From Ferrigenium straubiae (GTDB lineage: Bacteria > Pseudomonadota > Gammaproteobacteria > Burkholderiales > Gallionellaceae): 64,000 nt of DNA. The stretch is from NCBI GenBank assembly GCA_019449655.1, contig JAHQXD010000001.1:686950-750949 (forward strand), given 5' to 3'. The notes below the pieces were generated by a model, which was not told the origin of the DNA, searched no databases, and saw only the letters and a list, made by a program, of their open reading frames with translations. Of this stretch, positions 6,501 through 15,215 are shown in pieces. The position numbers and the translations under genes are program-made. Within the stretch, counting starts at the first letter, position 1; every line of letters starts with the position of its first letter.

Positions 6501-7615
6501 AGCCGCGCATCCCCTACCGGATCGCGTTTCGGATTCCGCTGTCCAGGCCGCCGCGATTTTGCAGCGAGTGGTTTATCGCCGCGATCCAACAGCACGCCGT
6601 TGTTGATCAGGTCCAGTAGCCGATCATCCCCAACGTCAGCCAGCTTCGCCTCGCCAAGACAAGCCTCCTCGATAATGGTGAGCAACCCTCGATTCGTCAG
6701 CGCAAAACGGTCCGCGAGTTTTGCGTCGATCAATGGCGCCTTCTCGTCGAGCGCATGCTCCAGGCAGCGAGCCAGCCAATCCTTGAGAATCCCGTTGCAA
6801 CCAGCCGACTTTCGGTAGAAATACTCGGCATTCTCAACTAGGCGAGTCGGAACATATTTCGATAGTTCCGTTTCCAGAAATCCAAGAACTTTCCTGAAAT
6901 TCAAACGATCCTCGCTGCTGCGCGCGTCATAGCGTGGAAAGTGGACAACCTGGCTACGCCGAGTAAGCTGCCCACTCTGCTCCAGAATATCCAACAGACG
7001 ATATGTCCCAGTCAGAAGAATTGTAACCCCCGTCTGGATGGTGAAAGACTTCAAGCACTCAAACTGACATTCGAGGCGCTGCCGGTTGTTAACCAACAGC
7101 ATATGGTGAGCCTCGTCGATAATGAGATACTTGGTTTGCCGCCGGCGGCAATATTCCTCCACGGCCCGCCGAAGAGCGTCGGCAACGGAATGCTCCAATG
7201 CACGCTCACCGAGCGCGTGATCTGGCAGGAGCGACGTTTGCCTGGGAAGAAGGAGTTTCCGATCTACAAGCGGTTCGTGTTGCCCAGTCAGCAGCCGGAT
7301 ATAAAAATCCTTCCAACTAAAACCGGAGCCGTTGGGAGGCACCGCGCTGATTGTCACCACCGGCACAAAATCTTTTTCGGCCACCATCTGCTTTTCATAA
7401 TGCTGAAATAACCGATTACACGTGGCCTTCACAAGCGTACTCTTACCGACTCCAGTCGGGCCGGTGAAGATGATTACGCGGGGTGATGCCTCGGCACTAA
7501 GTGCAGCCATGAGTTCACGATAAGTAGCCGATGCGTTTGGATGATTGAAGATGTAATTAGTAAACGCCGATAAATTTTCTTTGTTGGAACCTGGTAATTT
7601 ATTCAATGTGTTCAT
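6497..7615 (-). CDS. tnsC: TnsC-like AAA+ transposition ATPase
   Basis: A 372-residue AAA+ ATPase with Walker A GPTGVGKST (residues 52-60), Walker B YLIIDEAHH (163-171) and a sensor-1-like TILLTGTYRL. TnsC-type proteins polymerise on target DNA with ATP and connect the target selector (TniQ) to the transposase. The C-terminus ends in a basic tail (RRPGQRNPKRDPVGDARL) that could contact TniQ, DNA or TnsAB. It overlaps both neighbours by 4 bp (ATGA at 7612-7615 and 6497-6500), typical of a tightly coupled tns operon. Length and motif layout match TnsC/TniB relatives; TnsC is favoured because of the TnsA domain next door. Confidence 0.9.
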   Translation of the reverse strand: MNTLNKLPGSNKENLSAFTNYIFNHPNASATYRELMAALSAEASPRVIIFTGPTGVGKSTLVKATCNRLFQHYEKQMVAEKDFVPVVTISAVPPNGSGFSWKDFYIRLLTGQHEPLVDRKLLLPRQTSLLPDHALGERALEHSVADALRRAVEEYCRRRQTKYLIIDEAHHMLLVNNRQRLECQFECLKSFTIQTGVTILLTGTYRLLDILEQSGQLTRRSQVVHFPRYDARSSEDRLNFRKVLGFLETELSKYVPTRLVENAEYFYRKSAGCNGILKDWLARCLEHALDEKAPLIDAKLADRFALTNRGLLTIIEEACLGEAKLADVGDDRLLDLINNGVLLDRGDKPLAAKSRRPGQRNPKRDPVGDARL

Positions 7616-10257
7616 TTCAGTTCTCCAAATTGTTCATAGATGACAGGACCGGACCATAGGTCATGTGTATTTGGACGCTGGTCGCCAAGCGCGGGGATTG
7701 GTTGCACAGACGTTGGAGCTTCGTTGACCTGCCGCTCCGCGTCGCGCCGTTGTTGCAATAGGACGGTTTCGGATTCGCGTGCTTTGCTGACATAAGCTGC
7801 GATATCTCCGGCATTGATAGCTCGCCGGATATCAGCCAAGTGGTGCAAGGCACGAATCTCTTGGGAGATCGTTGCAATCTCGCGCTCCGTGCGCCGCTCG
7901 AAAAGGGCTTGATGTTCTGATCTGCACAGCACCCATTCCCCCTCGGTAAGCGCGTAGGCTCGTGAGACATCAAATGGGTCGTAGACGACGTGTACCTTGG
8001 TGCGAATGGCTGTTGGCTCCCGAAAAACCGGATGCCAGTAGAAAATGCCCTTGATCTTGATGCCACGCCCCGTCCGCACTACTGCCTTGCCAGCAATAGT
8101 CGTTGGCATGCACAGCCGGTTAAAGTCCTCGGTATAAGGAATCAAGATGTGATCGCGACAGCCTGTCAAAGCCAACCCTCTAGCCATCGCATCCTTTGGA
8201 GACATGCCCAGAGCAGGATGTTTGAGGCAAGCATAAACAGTGTCGATGAACCCCTCAAAGGCATCGGTCAATGCTGGCAAAGTCCAGACTGCAAGAGTAC
8301 GAGGATCGTGGCTCGGCGACATACTCCTGGGCCTCTGCAAGGCTTGACTGTTACCTCGAAGGTTGTGGATGAAGGATTGATTGTTCACCCCGAAGAAGCG
8401 TTCGATGACGGAACCGAATCTGCCCTTGGCTGCTGGCCGTGATTTTTTGTGAGTTTCCAATCTTGCGAGGAGCGCCTCGAAGTACATACTCTCGAAATCG
8501 CTCCCTTGGTCTACCACGATAGTTTTCGGAATTCGCCCATGCCGCCGTACAGAATTTCTGATCACTGCCATGCAACTCCGGTAGCTTGGTGGATCAAACG
8601 TGAGAAAGAATGCCAAGACCAGCCGAGTGTGGGCATCTAAAAGAATAGTCAGCCATGGCCGTCCAAGATTGGCTCCGGTACGACTGTCTACCAGTTCAAC
8701 GTCAAGTTCGGTGTGGTCGATATGGCCGATCTCGAAGGGACGTTCACCGTGACGCGGAGTGGCCTGATCCACGTGCCATTGAAATTCCGTGATTCCGTAG
8801 ACTGCGCGACGCCCCTGCCGGGCCAGCACAACCGATTCTTCCTTGCGCCGTTTGATCTCGGCCCGGAATGTTTTTTCAGATGGTGACGGCAACCCGCGCT
8901 CCGCGCACAGATTCTGCACCTTGCCATAGCAGATCGAAACCTTGGGCTGGAAAGCGGCAAGCACGTCCGTATCGATAACGTCGTTCATTACCACGACGAC
9001 TTCAGAACTAACTTTTCTGGAGCGGTTGCCTCGAGCGCTAATTCTGGGTACAAGGCCAGCAAATCGATTGCCAAAGGTAATCTCGCCCTCTCCTGCGCGC
9101 TTGCGCCAATAGCGCAGGGTTCTCGCCGACACGAAAGTAGCTCCTTCTCCTGCAGCATCAAGATGGCGGGCACGCTGAATGGCACTTTCTAGGTCAACCG
9201 GCGCTGCCCGTTTCATGATCTTGGCCGCAAGTTCATGGCGGCGGTCTTCTCCCACCGGCAGACCGGCGATTGCCCCACTTACAACAAGACTTTGAAAAAC
9301 TTCAAGGCGGAGATTTGAAATGCTCCTATTTTCATCCTCCAGAAAAACATCGTTTGCACCCACGTTCAAAATCCGCCAAGGGCTTCCGTCCCAAACGATA
9401 GCGGTTCCAGAAGCCATCTGAATCGTATGCAACGGAACGATGGCTTGCTTGCTGCAACCCTGTTTCTGATGCCGATAAATCTGCGCGCTGAGGCTGTCTA
9501 CACAAACGTTTGTAAAACCCGGTTCGGAGAGAAGTTCATGTTCCAAATCAACGATCAGAAAGCCGTAGGCAATCAAACTGAAAACGGTATCGGCTGAAAC
9601 TCCCGGTTGCCCCAGCAAGTCCTGCAAGAGCAACCAGCGTTCGCCGACAAAATATTTAGCGATGGCGCAATAAGTTTCTTGGGATGGTTGCGGACACTTG
9701 GCTTGAAGGTAATCGGACAGGAATTCCAGATTCCGAACGAGCATCCAGTTGGTTTCTCGCGTCGAACGTACCTTGAACCCGAGCCCAAACTGGGCGGCAA
9801 ATTCCTCGCCGGGCGGACAGCGCCATCCACCATTTCCATCTGGGATGAAGCGTTGGTTGCCACTTTCGCAAGATGCCTTGAGCTGTTCCTCTGGCTTGCA
9901 TTCCACCCACCCCATCCAGTTTTCCTGAATGAGAAAATAGTCCGGCGTTGAAAGATGAGTAATGCGCCTACCGCCCGCACTTTGGTAGGCAAGCTTGATC
10001 ACACTCGGCTGATCGTAGAACTCATACGTGCAAGGGTCGTGTTCCCAGAAATATACCGCTGGCAACTCTCCCTTGTGGCTCTCAGCCTGAATAACGCAGC
10101 CCATCTTTCGACTGGCGAAACGGGTTGCAACATTATGTGTTCCACCACCGACACGTCTTGATGGCTCGGATGCCCGAATTGATTCCACGGCTTTACGGCC
10201 AATGAGGGAGATGTTCTGCTGTATATACAGGCGTAACAGTTCGTTTGCTAAAAGCAT
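7612..10257 (-). CDS. TnsA-TnsB fusion transposase
   Basis: An 881-residue protein joining two transposase subunits. The first about 240 residues look like the TnsA endonuclease: WEHDP with Glu72, YDQPS, then TPDYFLI with Asp106 and VECK with Glu119 and Lys121, the D...ExK layout. After about residue 350 comes a TnsB/MuA-type part: an HTH-like region (TLRYWRKRAGEGE), then a DDE catalytic core with Asp514 (HIDHTELD), Asp583 (VVDQGSDF) and Glu619 (VIERFFG). The fusion implies coordinated 5' and 3' strand cleavage, so cut-and-paste movement. The start at 10257 follows AAGGAGA. It is the first gene of the tns operon. All key residues appear intact, so the element could still be active. Confidence 0.92.
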   Translation of the reverse strand: MLLANELLRLYIQQNISLIGRKAVESIRASEPSRRVGGGTHNVATRFASRKMGCVIQAESHKGELPAVYFWEHDPCTYEFYDQPSVIKLAYQSAGGRRITHLSTPDYFLIQENWMGWVECKPEEQLKASCESGNQRFIPDGNGGWRCPPGEEFAAQFGLGFKVRSTRETNWMLVRNLEFLSDYLQAKCPQPSQETYCAIAKYFVGERWLLLQDLLGQPGVSADTVFSLIAYGFLIVDLEHELLSEPGFTNVCVDSLSAQIYRHQKQGCSKQAIVPLHTIQMASGTAIVWDGSPWRILNVGANDVFLEDENRSISNLRLEVFQSLVVSGAIAGLPVGEDRRHELAAKIMKRAAPVDLESAIQRARHLDAAGEGATFVSARTLRYWRKRAGEGEITFGNRFAGLVPRISARGNRSRKVSSEVVVVMNDVIDTDVLAAFQPKVSICYGKVQNLCAERGLPSPSEKTFRAEIKRRKEESVVLARQGRRAVYGITEFQWHVDQATPRHGERPFEIGHIDHTELDVELVDSRTGANLGRPWLTILLDAHTRLVLAFFLTFDPPSYRSCMAVIRNSVRRHGRIPKTIVVDQGSDFESMYFEALLARLETHKKSRPAAKGRFGSVIERFFGVNNQSFIHNLRGNSQALQRPRSMSPSHDPRTLAVWTLPALTDAFEGFIDTVYACLKHPALGMSPKDAMARGLALTGCRDHILIPYTEDFNRLCMPTTIAGKAVVRTGRGIKIKGIFYWHPVFREPTAIRTKVHVVYDPFDVSRAYALTEGEWVLCRSEHQALFERRTEREIATISQEIRALHHLADIRRAINAGDIAAYVSKARESETVLLQQRRDAERQVNEAPTSVQPIPALGDQRPNTHDLWSGPVIYEQFGELK

Positions 10258-10383
10258 TTGTTGTCTCCTTTTCTTTTGCTACTCCTGGGCAATTGCATTC
10301 GCATAAGGCGAACGCTGCCAGGCGGCTCGAGGCCGCCAAGTAATAAAGTTGCATTGAAAATACCCGTGAGGGCGTAAGGAGGC

Positions 10384-10502
10384 CGGCGGCTGTCCTAAAC
10401 ACTCTTGACAACCGCCGCTAGGGCGCGGAAAATTCAACCATCAGGCTTGTATCTGATGTTGAGTTTTCGTGAAAGGCTTGGGGCCGGAATCCCAAGCTTT
10501 TT
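10384..10502 (+). other. Three consecutive hairpins ending in a terminator-like stem
   Basis: Between tnsAB and the AlpA-like gene are three clean stem-loops: CGGCGGCTGTC/GACAACCGCCG (10384-10417), CAACCATCAG/CTGATGTTG (10435-10461) and GCTTGGG/CCCAAGC followed by TTTTT (10476-10502). The last is a plus-strand intrinsic terminator by form. No plus-strand gene precedes it. The stretch could encode a small structured RNA or a leader that controls the transposase operon on the other strand. The rest of 10258-10598 holds only the tnsAB leader and a small GGCGGC/GCCGCC hairpin near 10321-10337. Confidence 0.45.
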
Positions 10503-10598
10503 GCGTCTCTGACCTCTCAAATTACATTGATTTGCGTCAGGTCATTTTTCTCTCCTCTCTGAATTAACTGTTGGGAAGTCGATTCAAAATATATCGAC

Positions 10599-10814
10599 TT
10601 AGCAGTTCTCACTTCTTTGTTCACCTATACTTCCTTCACCAGCACGAGCAAATTGCTCATTAATCCATTTATCCAATTGTTCAGGATGCCAACGACGAAG
10701 GCGGCCGAACTTAATGTATGGCGGAACCTTGCCTTGGATGATCAGCTCCTCCAGCATGCGTAAGCTAATTCCTAGACGATTTGCAAATTCCTGGGCGCTT
10801 ACCAAATTTCCCAT
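10599..10814 (-). CDS. Small AlpA/excisionase-like HTH protein
   Basis: A 71-residue protein. It reads VSAQEFANRLGISLRMLEEL, then YIKFGRLRRWHPEQLDKWI, the HTH_17 pattern of excisionase/AlpA-type DNA-binding proteins. The start at 10814 has an AAGGAAA ribosome site 9 nt upstream. It sits upstream of tnsAB on the same strand with a hairpin-rich 340-bp gap between them, so it may regulate transposition. The 230 bases upstream (10830-11060) are AT-rich and contain near-repeats of GCAATTCATG (around 10845-10895) that could be its operator. Many Tn7-like elements carry a small regulator like this near tnsA. Confidence 0.65.
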   Translation of the reverse strand: MGNLVSAQEFANRLGISLRMLEELIIQGKVPPYIKFGRLRRWHPEQLDKWINEQFARAGEGSIGEQRSENC

Positions 10815-11090
10815 CAGTTAATTTCCTTGTTATCGAGCCATGCAAATTCATGCACTGTCATGCGTAGAATGGCAATTCATGGAATGATGCAGCCAAGTTG
10901 TAACGAATCTAATCACAAAAATATAATATGCACAATATACAATACGCTTTAATAACAACATGTTATGTAACTTTGGTTAGCAAATAGCATTGCATAACTA
11001 GATGAATAGAAGTTGAGAGCGATGGCGGGATGTGGATAAACAGACCAACTTATTAGTAGGCTCACTTAAAAAGTGTGTGCACTCGAGATA

Positions 11091-12209
11091 ATGGCCATTC
11101 AAGCTGATGAAATGCGGCAGAAGATGATGCCACTACGAAACTGGGACAAACCGTTTTCCATGTTCTATGACGAGACGAACAACATTCGTCGTCTAACATT
11201 ATCGGAAGTCGGCTTGAACTCACCGGAGAACAGGAATTTTATTCTCGCTGGAATTGTTCTGCACCCCGGCCAGCACCTCGAGAACATTGATACGCTGCGA
11301 GCGACATTACGGATCCAGGCTAACGCGCCTGAGATCAAGTTTAAGCATGTAGCTCACGGCGATTATGAGGCAATTCTGGCATCCCGAGGACTGAACTCGT
11401 TCCTTGCCTGGCTCTTGGACGAAGGCATCTTGATTCATTACTCCCAGTTAAATGTTCTTTACTGGGCGCTGATAGACATCGTCGAGTCCCTCATGCCGGG
11501 CAACGCCTTCGGTATCAATGAATATCATACCCATCTGAAGTCAGAACTTTACGACGTGGTATCGCGCAGTCCGGCCGAGTTCATGTCCCTACTGCACTCG
11601 TATACCTATCCCAACGTGGATCGCAGTAAGATCAGCGCGTTTCTCGGGGCTGTTTCTGATTTTTTGGTTCGCCACTCACCTGAAAACCGAAACGACGGTA
11701 CTATACTTCTTAAGCATACATTGCGTCAGGCGATCGGGCTGAATGAATTAGTGTTTCTGCACGACAATGAGCCAGGAGAGCTCATCCGAGACTTCAGCAT
11801 GCATTTTCTACGCAGCGTGTATGTATTCAAGAGCGCCTCACACACGTTCGACCATGAAACGAACATCGAGAAAATATTACAGTCAGTTGAGGTACTTGAT
11901 GGCCAACGACGTGTAGCCTATAGATTTGTCGATTCCAAGGACAATGTGTGCGTGCAGTTATCCGATATAGTGGCCGGACTTATGGGTAAGCACTTCAACT
12001 ATGTTCAAGACAATTCGCTTGCGACGCTAAAAGCCCGTAAGAGCGATTTCACTGCATTACAACGGCATAACCTTGCCATGCTTAGAGAGCTGATTGACCG
12101 TTCCGATGCGGTAAGCGATGGCTTCTGTCATACCATTGCCCCTTTGGACTGTATATTCAAAAACAATGCATTCCTGCATGACCAGGATGCTCCCAGATTC
12201 ATCCCCTGA
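11091..12209 (+). CDS. DUF3800-like protein
   Basis: A 372-residue protein with the two landmarks of DUF3800 proteins: an N-terminal FSMFYDETNN with Asp27-Glu28, and a C-terminal VQLSDIVAGLMG. These acidic and polar pairs sit on an RNase H-like fold in predictions for the family, whose activity is not established. DUF3800 genes are frequent in mobile elements and defence islands. Two starts are possible: GTG at 11073 or ATG at 11091. I prefer the ATG, which has a weak GAG 9 nt upstream. The gene stands alone between the AlpA-like gene and the WYL regulator; the opposite orientation of the next gene leaves only 28 bp between their 3' ends. Confidence 0.6.
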   Translation: MAIQADEMRQKMMPLRNWDKPFSMFYDETNNIRRLTLSEVGLNSPENRNFILAGIVLHPGQHLENIDTLRATLRIQANAPEIKFKHVAHGDYEAILASRGLNSFLAWLLDEGILIHYSQLNVLYWALIDIVESLMPGNAFGINEYHTHLKSELYDVVSRSPAEFMSLLHSYTYPNVDRSKISAFLGAVSDFLVRHSPENRNDGTILLKHTLRQAIGLNELVFLHDNEPGELIRDFSMHFLRSVYVFKSASHTFDHETNIEKILQSVEVLDGQRRVAYRFVDSKDNVCVQLSDIVAGLMGKHFNYVQDNSLATLKARKSDFTALQRHNLAMLRELIDRSDAVSDGFCHTIAPLDCIFKNNAFLHDQDAPRFIP

Positions 12210-12237
12210 GCAGCGTTAAAATTGATCTGCGTTGCCG

Positions 12238-13059
12238 CTATTTCCTATTATCTTCAAATAATAACTTCAGCTTTTTGGCCTCCGGTACATATAGTTGATA
12301 TTCAGGCGGCAGTTGCTTTTCCTCGTCAATCGCCAAACGCAGGTCCTGGATAATATAAGCTGCTAGACATCGCCTTACACTTAGCTGACGTGCGCTGGCA
12401 CCCGGAAAATATTCAGCAGCAATCATTTCCTGCTGTGCCGGCGAAAGTCTAGGATGAGCAAGTACATAAAACTTTATGATCTCGTTCCATGCCTCGTCAT
12501 CGCGCCTAGTATTTGTGGAGACAATATCTACTCTCTCGCAGGAGACAATTCGACCTAGCGTGAAATCGCGGAATTCCTCTCTCTTGGAACACCATGCACG
12601 GACGTGCCATCGCCTAGGCGCTCTGATAATCGCATGTGGGAATATTAAACGCTCTGATCCATTCGGATCGCTCATTGAGCGATAGGCAATGCTAACGCCA
12701 TTATTATTTTTAATGGCCTGCATCATTGCAATGAAGATATTGGGAGGCGAGATGGATAAATCTAGCCTGGCATCCTCGACAAAATTACCACTCGATGAAT
12801 GGGTACCAATAATGCGCAGATAATCGTCCAACGTGTGACGAACAAGTTTTCGTGAATTGCTTGCCGCAAGCCGCAACGGCGAATGGGAAGTATCCCGAGT
12901 AGCTCGCTTACCCATATGATTTGACAATTCAGCAAGCAAGCGACTAGCCCAGACTGGCTTTACACCAAGCAATTCACGAATACGTTGGTTGTCGATCTCC
13001 CCTTCCCAGCTGAGGATACATTCCAAATCGGAGATTCTGTCTGAAAGAGTTATGGCCAT
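12238..13059 (-). CDS. WYL-domain transcriptional regulator (CapW/BrxR-like)
   Basis: A 273-residue regulator. An N-terminal winged HTH (IDNQRIRELLGVKPVWASRLLAEL) is followed by a WYL domain (NNGVSIAYRSMSDPNGSERLIFPHAI, then PRRWHVRAWCSKREEFRDFTLGRI) and a C-terminal WCX-like part. CapW/BrxR proteins of this build repress antiphage operons and are thought to sense a nucleic-acid or nucleotide signal through WYL. Here it is divergent from jetA, with the Wadjet promoter and an inverted repeat in the gap, so it is most likely the Wadjet regulator. The ATG at 13059 was chosen; a GTG at 13074 is also in frame. Confidence 0.8.
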   Translation of the reverse strand: MAITLSDRISDLECILSWEGEIDNQRIRELLGVKPVWASRLLAELSNHMGKRATRDTSHSPLRLAASNSRKLVRHTLDDYLRIIGTHSSSGNFVEDARLDLSISPPNIFIAMMQAIKNNNGVSIAYRSMSDPNGSERLIFPHAIIRAPRRWHVRAWCSKREEFRDFTLGRIVSCERVDIVSTNTRRDDEAWNEIIKFYVLAHPRLSPAQQEMIAAEYFPGASARQLSVRRCLAAYIIQDLRLAIDEEKQLPPEYQLYVPEAKKLKLLFEDNRK

Positions 13060-13080
13060 ATAAGAATTATCCACCAGAAT

Positions 13081-13119
13081 AATTTATATTGCAAGTTAAG
13101 TTATATTGGAGTATAAATT
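13081..13119 (+). promoter_or_regulatory. Wadjet promoter with overlapping inverted-repeat operator
   Basis: TTGCAA (13089-13094), a 17-nt spacer and TATAAA (13112-13117) form a good sigma-70 promoter pointing to jetA. A perfect 8-bp inverted repeat, AATTTATA (13081-13088) and TATAAATT (13112-13119), brackets it with the right arm on the -10 box. This is what a repressor site for the divergent WYL protein would look like. Confidence 0.55.
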
Positions 13120-13135
13120 ACCTCGAAGGATGACC

Positions 13136-14569
13136 ATGAATCTATTCGATCGCATTCCAATAGGGCTTTTCAGTGCACTCACGGGGAAGAATAACCGGCG
13201 TGCATGGAATCTGATTGTCCGTCTTTATGACCAGTATTTCGGCCCCGATGCAGTTCCAGACTACGCTGAGGGCTATTTGCATGAAAAGGTCATAAAAGAA
13301 ATCGAACGATTCTTGTTAGATGCAGGCTGGGAAAACGAGTCGGAAGAAGCTTCTCCACTTGCAACCCCCCTAGTCATCCAAGCCAACCAGCTGCTTAACC
13401 GTTTGGTTGAGACTGGTTGGTTAATCGAAGAAAGTGTTGGCCTGAAAAATTTTGTCAGCATGCGACCATCGGTTGCGCACCTGTTCGACCTACTTCGCCA
13501 ATTTACCAATGAAGGTCCCCAACTTCTGGGGGGAAATATCCTGCTCATTTACAACCAGCTTAAAGGAGCAATACAGGACCCTAAAGCCCAGGCCAGCGGT
13601 TTTGCAAGCGCTGCCCACCTTTCCGCGCAGCTCATTAACTCTCTTAGCGCCACCACCCTTCGGGCTCGTGATCTCATGAAAGAATTAATCCAGGAAGATA
13701 CCACTCCAAATTTCGTGCGCCGATTTTTCAGCGAGCATATTGGCGAGTTGTATGTCCGCGACTTCAAGCAGCTTCGCACGGAGAATCACCCCTTGCGCCT
13801 GCGCTATGAAATTATAGAAATGGTAAGTGAGCTAACCACTAATGAAGGCTCACGAATGGCCCTATTGTCAGGTTATGCGGAGCTACCTGGAGCTATTTCT
13901 GGCGAGGAGGAGGAAAGCCTTGAGCGGGACGTGCGACGATTCAGAAAGTTGCTAGATGTAGAGAAATTCCTGGAGCGCATGGATCAGGTTGTCGACAGCG
14001 CAACGCAACGGGCGATTGCCTACATGGGTTATCGCTTAAAAGCCTCCGAACGCATTGAGGAAGTCATTGCGGATACGATCAATGCAGTAATCAAGGCAGA
14101 GGAACGGGAAATTCCGCTACATGGCAAATTGCTTAGCCCTGATCCATTGTTTAGCGAGGAGCGGCTGAGAATGCCTGCCTCCCCACCGCCCAAGCCCGTG
14201 CGGACTGCACTAAAGAAACGAGAGATGACGGTACATGAAAAAGCCAAGCGTCTATTGCGCAAAGCCATGCTCCAACATCGACAGACAAGCCCTGCGGCCA
14301 TGAAGCGATATATAGAAACACATATCAAGCCGGGAGAAACCATTACTGCCGAGAACCTCCCAATTAAGACAGTCGAGGATGCAGTTGCATATCTCGTCCT
14401 TCTCCGGTTTGCAAGCGCTATAACCAAGCGCCCCTCATCGGTATCGAAGAATCCATTGATGCACAATCTTGGCTTTGATGCAGAACTGACTAACGAACCC
14501 CGCGTTGATGGCGTTTATTTCAATACCCCGCATTTTAAGATCACAAGGAGGATCAAAGATGCCAAGTAA
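13136..14569 (+). CDS. jetA: Wadjet protein JetA (MukF/kleisin-like)
   Basis: A 477-residue protein in the JetA position of a four-gene Wadjet operon. The N-terminus MNLFDRIPIGLFSALTGKNN and the long helical body with winged-helix-like ends fit the kleisin-like JetA family. With JetB and JetC it forms an SMC-like loop-extruding complex that recognises closed circular plasmid DNA, which JetD then cuts. The ATG at 13136 is used because AAGGA lies 7 nt upstream; TTG and ATG codons further up lack a site. It overlaps jetB by 11 bp. A proline-rich linker (PASPPPKPVRTALKKR) lies near residue 350 and separates the two ends that would bind the JetC heads. Confidence 0.85.
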   Translation: MNLFDRIPIGLFSALTGKNNRRAWNLIVRLYDQYFGPDAVPDYAEGYLHEKVIKEIERFLLDAGWENESEEASPLATPLVIQANQLLNRLVETGWLIEESVGLKNFVSMRPSVAHLFDLLRQFTNEGPQLLGGNILLIYNQLKGAIQDPKAQASGFASAAHLSAQLINSLSATTLRARDLMKELIQEDTTPNFVRRFFSEHIGELYVRDFKQLRTENHPLRLRYEIIEMVSELTTNEGSRMALLSGYAELPGAISGEEEESLERDVRRFRKLLDVEKFLERMDQVVDSATQRAIAYMGYRLKASERIEEVIADTINAVIKAEEREIPLHGKLLSPDPLFSEERLRMPASPPPKPVRTALKKREMTVHEKAKRLLRKAMLQHRQTSPAAMKRYIETHIKPGETITAENLPIKTVEDAVAYLVLLRFASAITKRPSSVSKNPLMHNLGFDAELTNEPRVDGVYFNTPHFKITRRIKDAK

Positions 14570-15215
14570 TTGGAGCTCAATTGCAGATCGCACGAATGGG
14601 ATTTATATCCCAGACAATTTCAAGCAGGCTATGTATCAATTGGTGTCTCACCAGTGCCTATATTCAAGGCAGCATAACCATGCCACGTCCTACAGGATCA
14701 TCTCGGAATACCGAGATGATTTTGAAGAGGCAGTTTCCCTCATGGGATTGAGACTCAGGTTTAACGACAGATTAGAGTATTGCTACGTTGTTCCTGAAAC
14801 CGTCAAGGACACTCCGCTCGATACCCAAGAAACCTATTTCCTATTGGTGTTGCGCCAGCTCTACCATATGAAAGGAAGCGTTGGAGATCTTACCAATGAA
14901 GGCGATGCTGTTATCAGTATCGATGAGCTGATTTCGACTTACAGATCAATGACCGGAAAAGAGCTGGAAGCCAAAGGGAATATTATTCGAGGACTAGTAA
15001 GGGCAGCATCAAAAAAGGGGCTCGCCAAAATGCAAGACACACCGGATGGCGATCCGCAGCCATTCGCCATAACCATCCTCCCTGCCATCGCGGATATTTT
15101 AAGTGAGCATGCCATCAATCGCTTTGGTGCCCAACTTAAATCAGAGTTGATACAGCAGATACCTGCTACTGATGGAGAGTCCGAACACGAGGAGGCAACA
15201 GATGAAAACGCTTAG
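14559..15215 (+). CDS. jetB: Wadjet protein JetB (MukE/KITE-like)
   Basis: A 218-residue protein in the JetB slot. JetB proteins are KITE winged-helix subunits (MukE-like) that bind the kleisin JetA and the SMC JetC. Sequence support is moderate: helical, with DTQETYFLLVLRQLYHMKGS and a following KELEAKGNIIRGLVRAASKKG segment resembling a winged helix, and an acidic C-terminus (GESEHEEATDENA). The start at 14559 is set by a strong AAGGAGG ribosome site; an in-frame ATG at 14505 lies deep inside jetA. The gene overlaps jetA by 11 bp and jetC by 14 bp, so the complex subunits are translationally coupled. Confidence 0.85.
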   Translation: MPSNWSSIADRTNGIYIPDNFKQAMYQLVSHQCLYSRQHNHATSYRIISEYRDDFEEAVSLMGLRLRFNDRLEYCYVVPETVKDTPLDTQETYFLLVLRQLYHMKGSVGDLTNEGDAVISIDELISTYRSMTGKELEAKGNIIRGLVRAASKKGLAKMQDTPDGDPQPFAITILPAIADILSEHAINRFGAQLKSELIQQIPATDGESEHEEATDENA

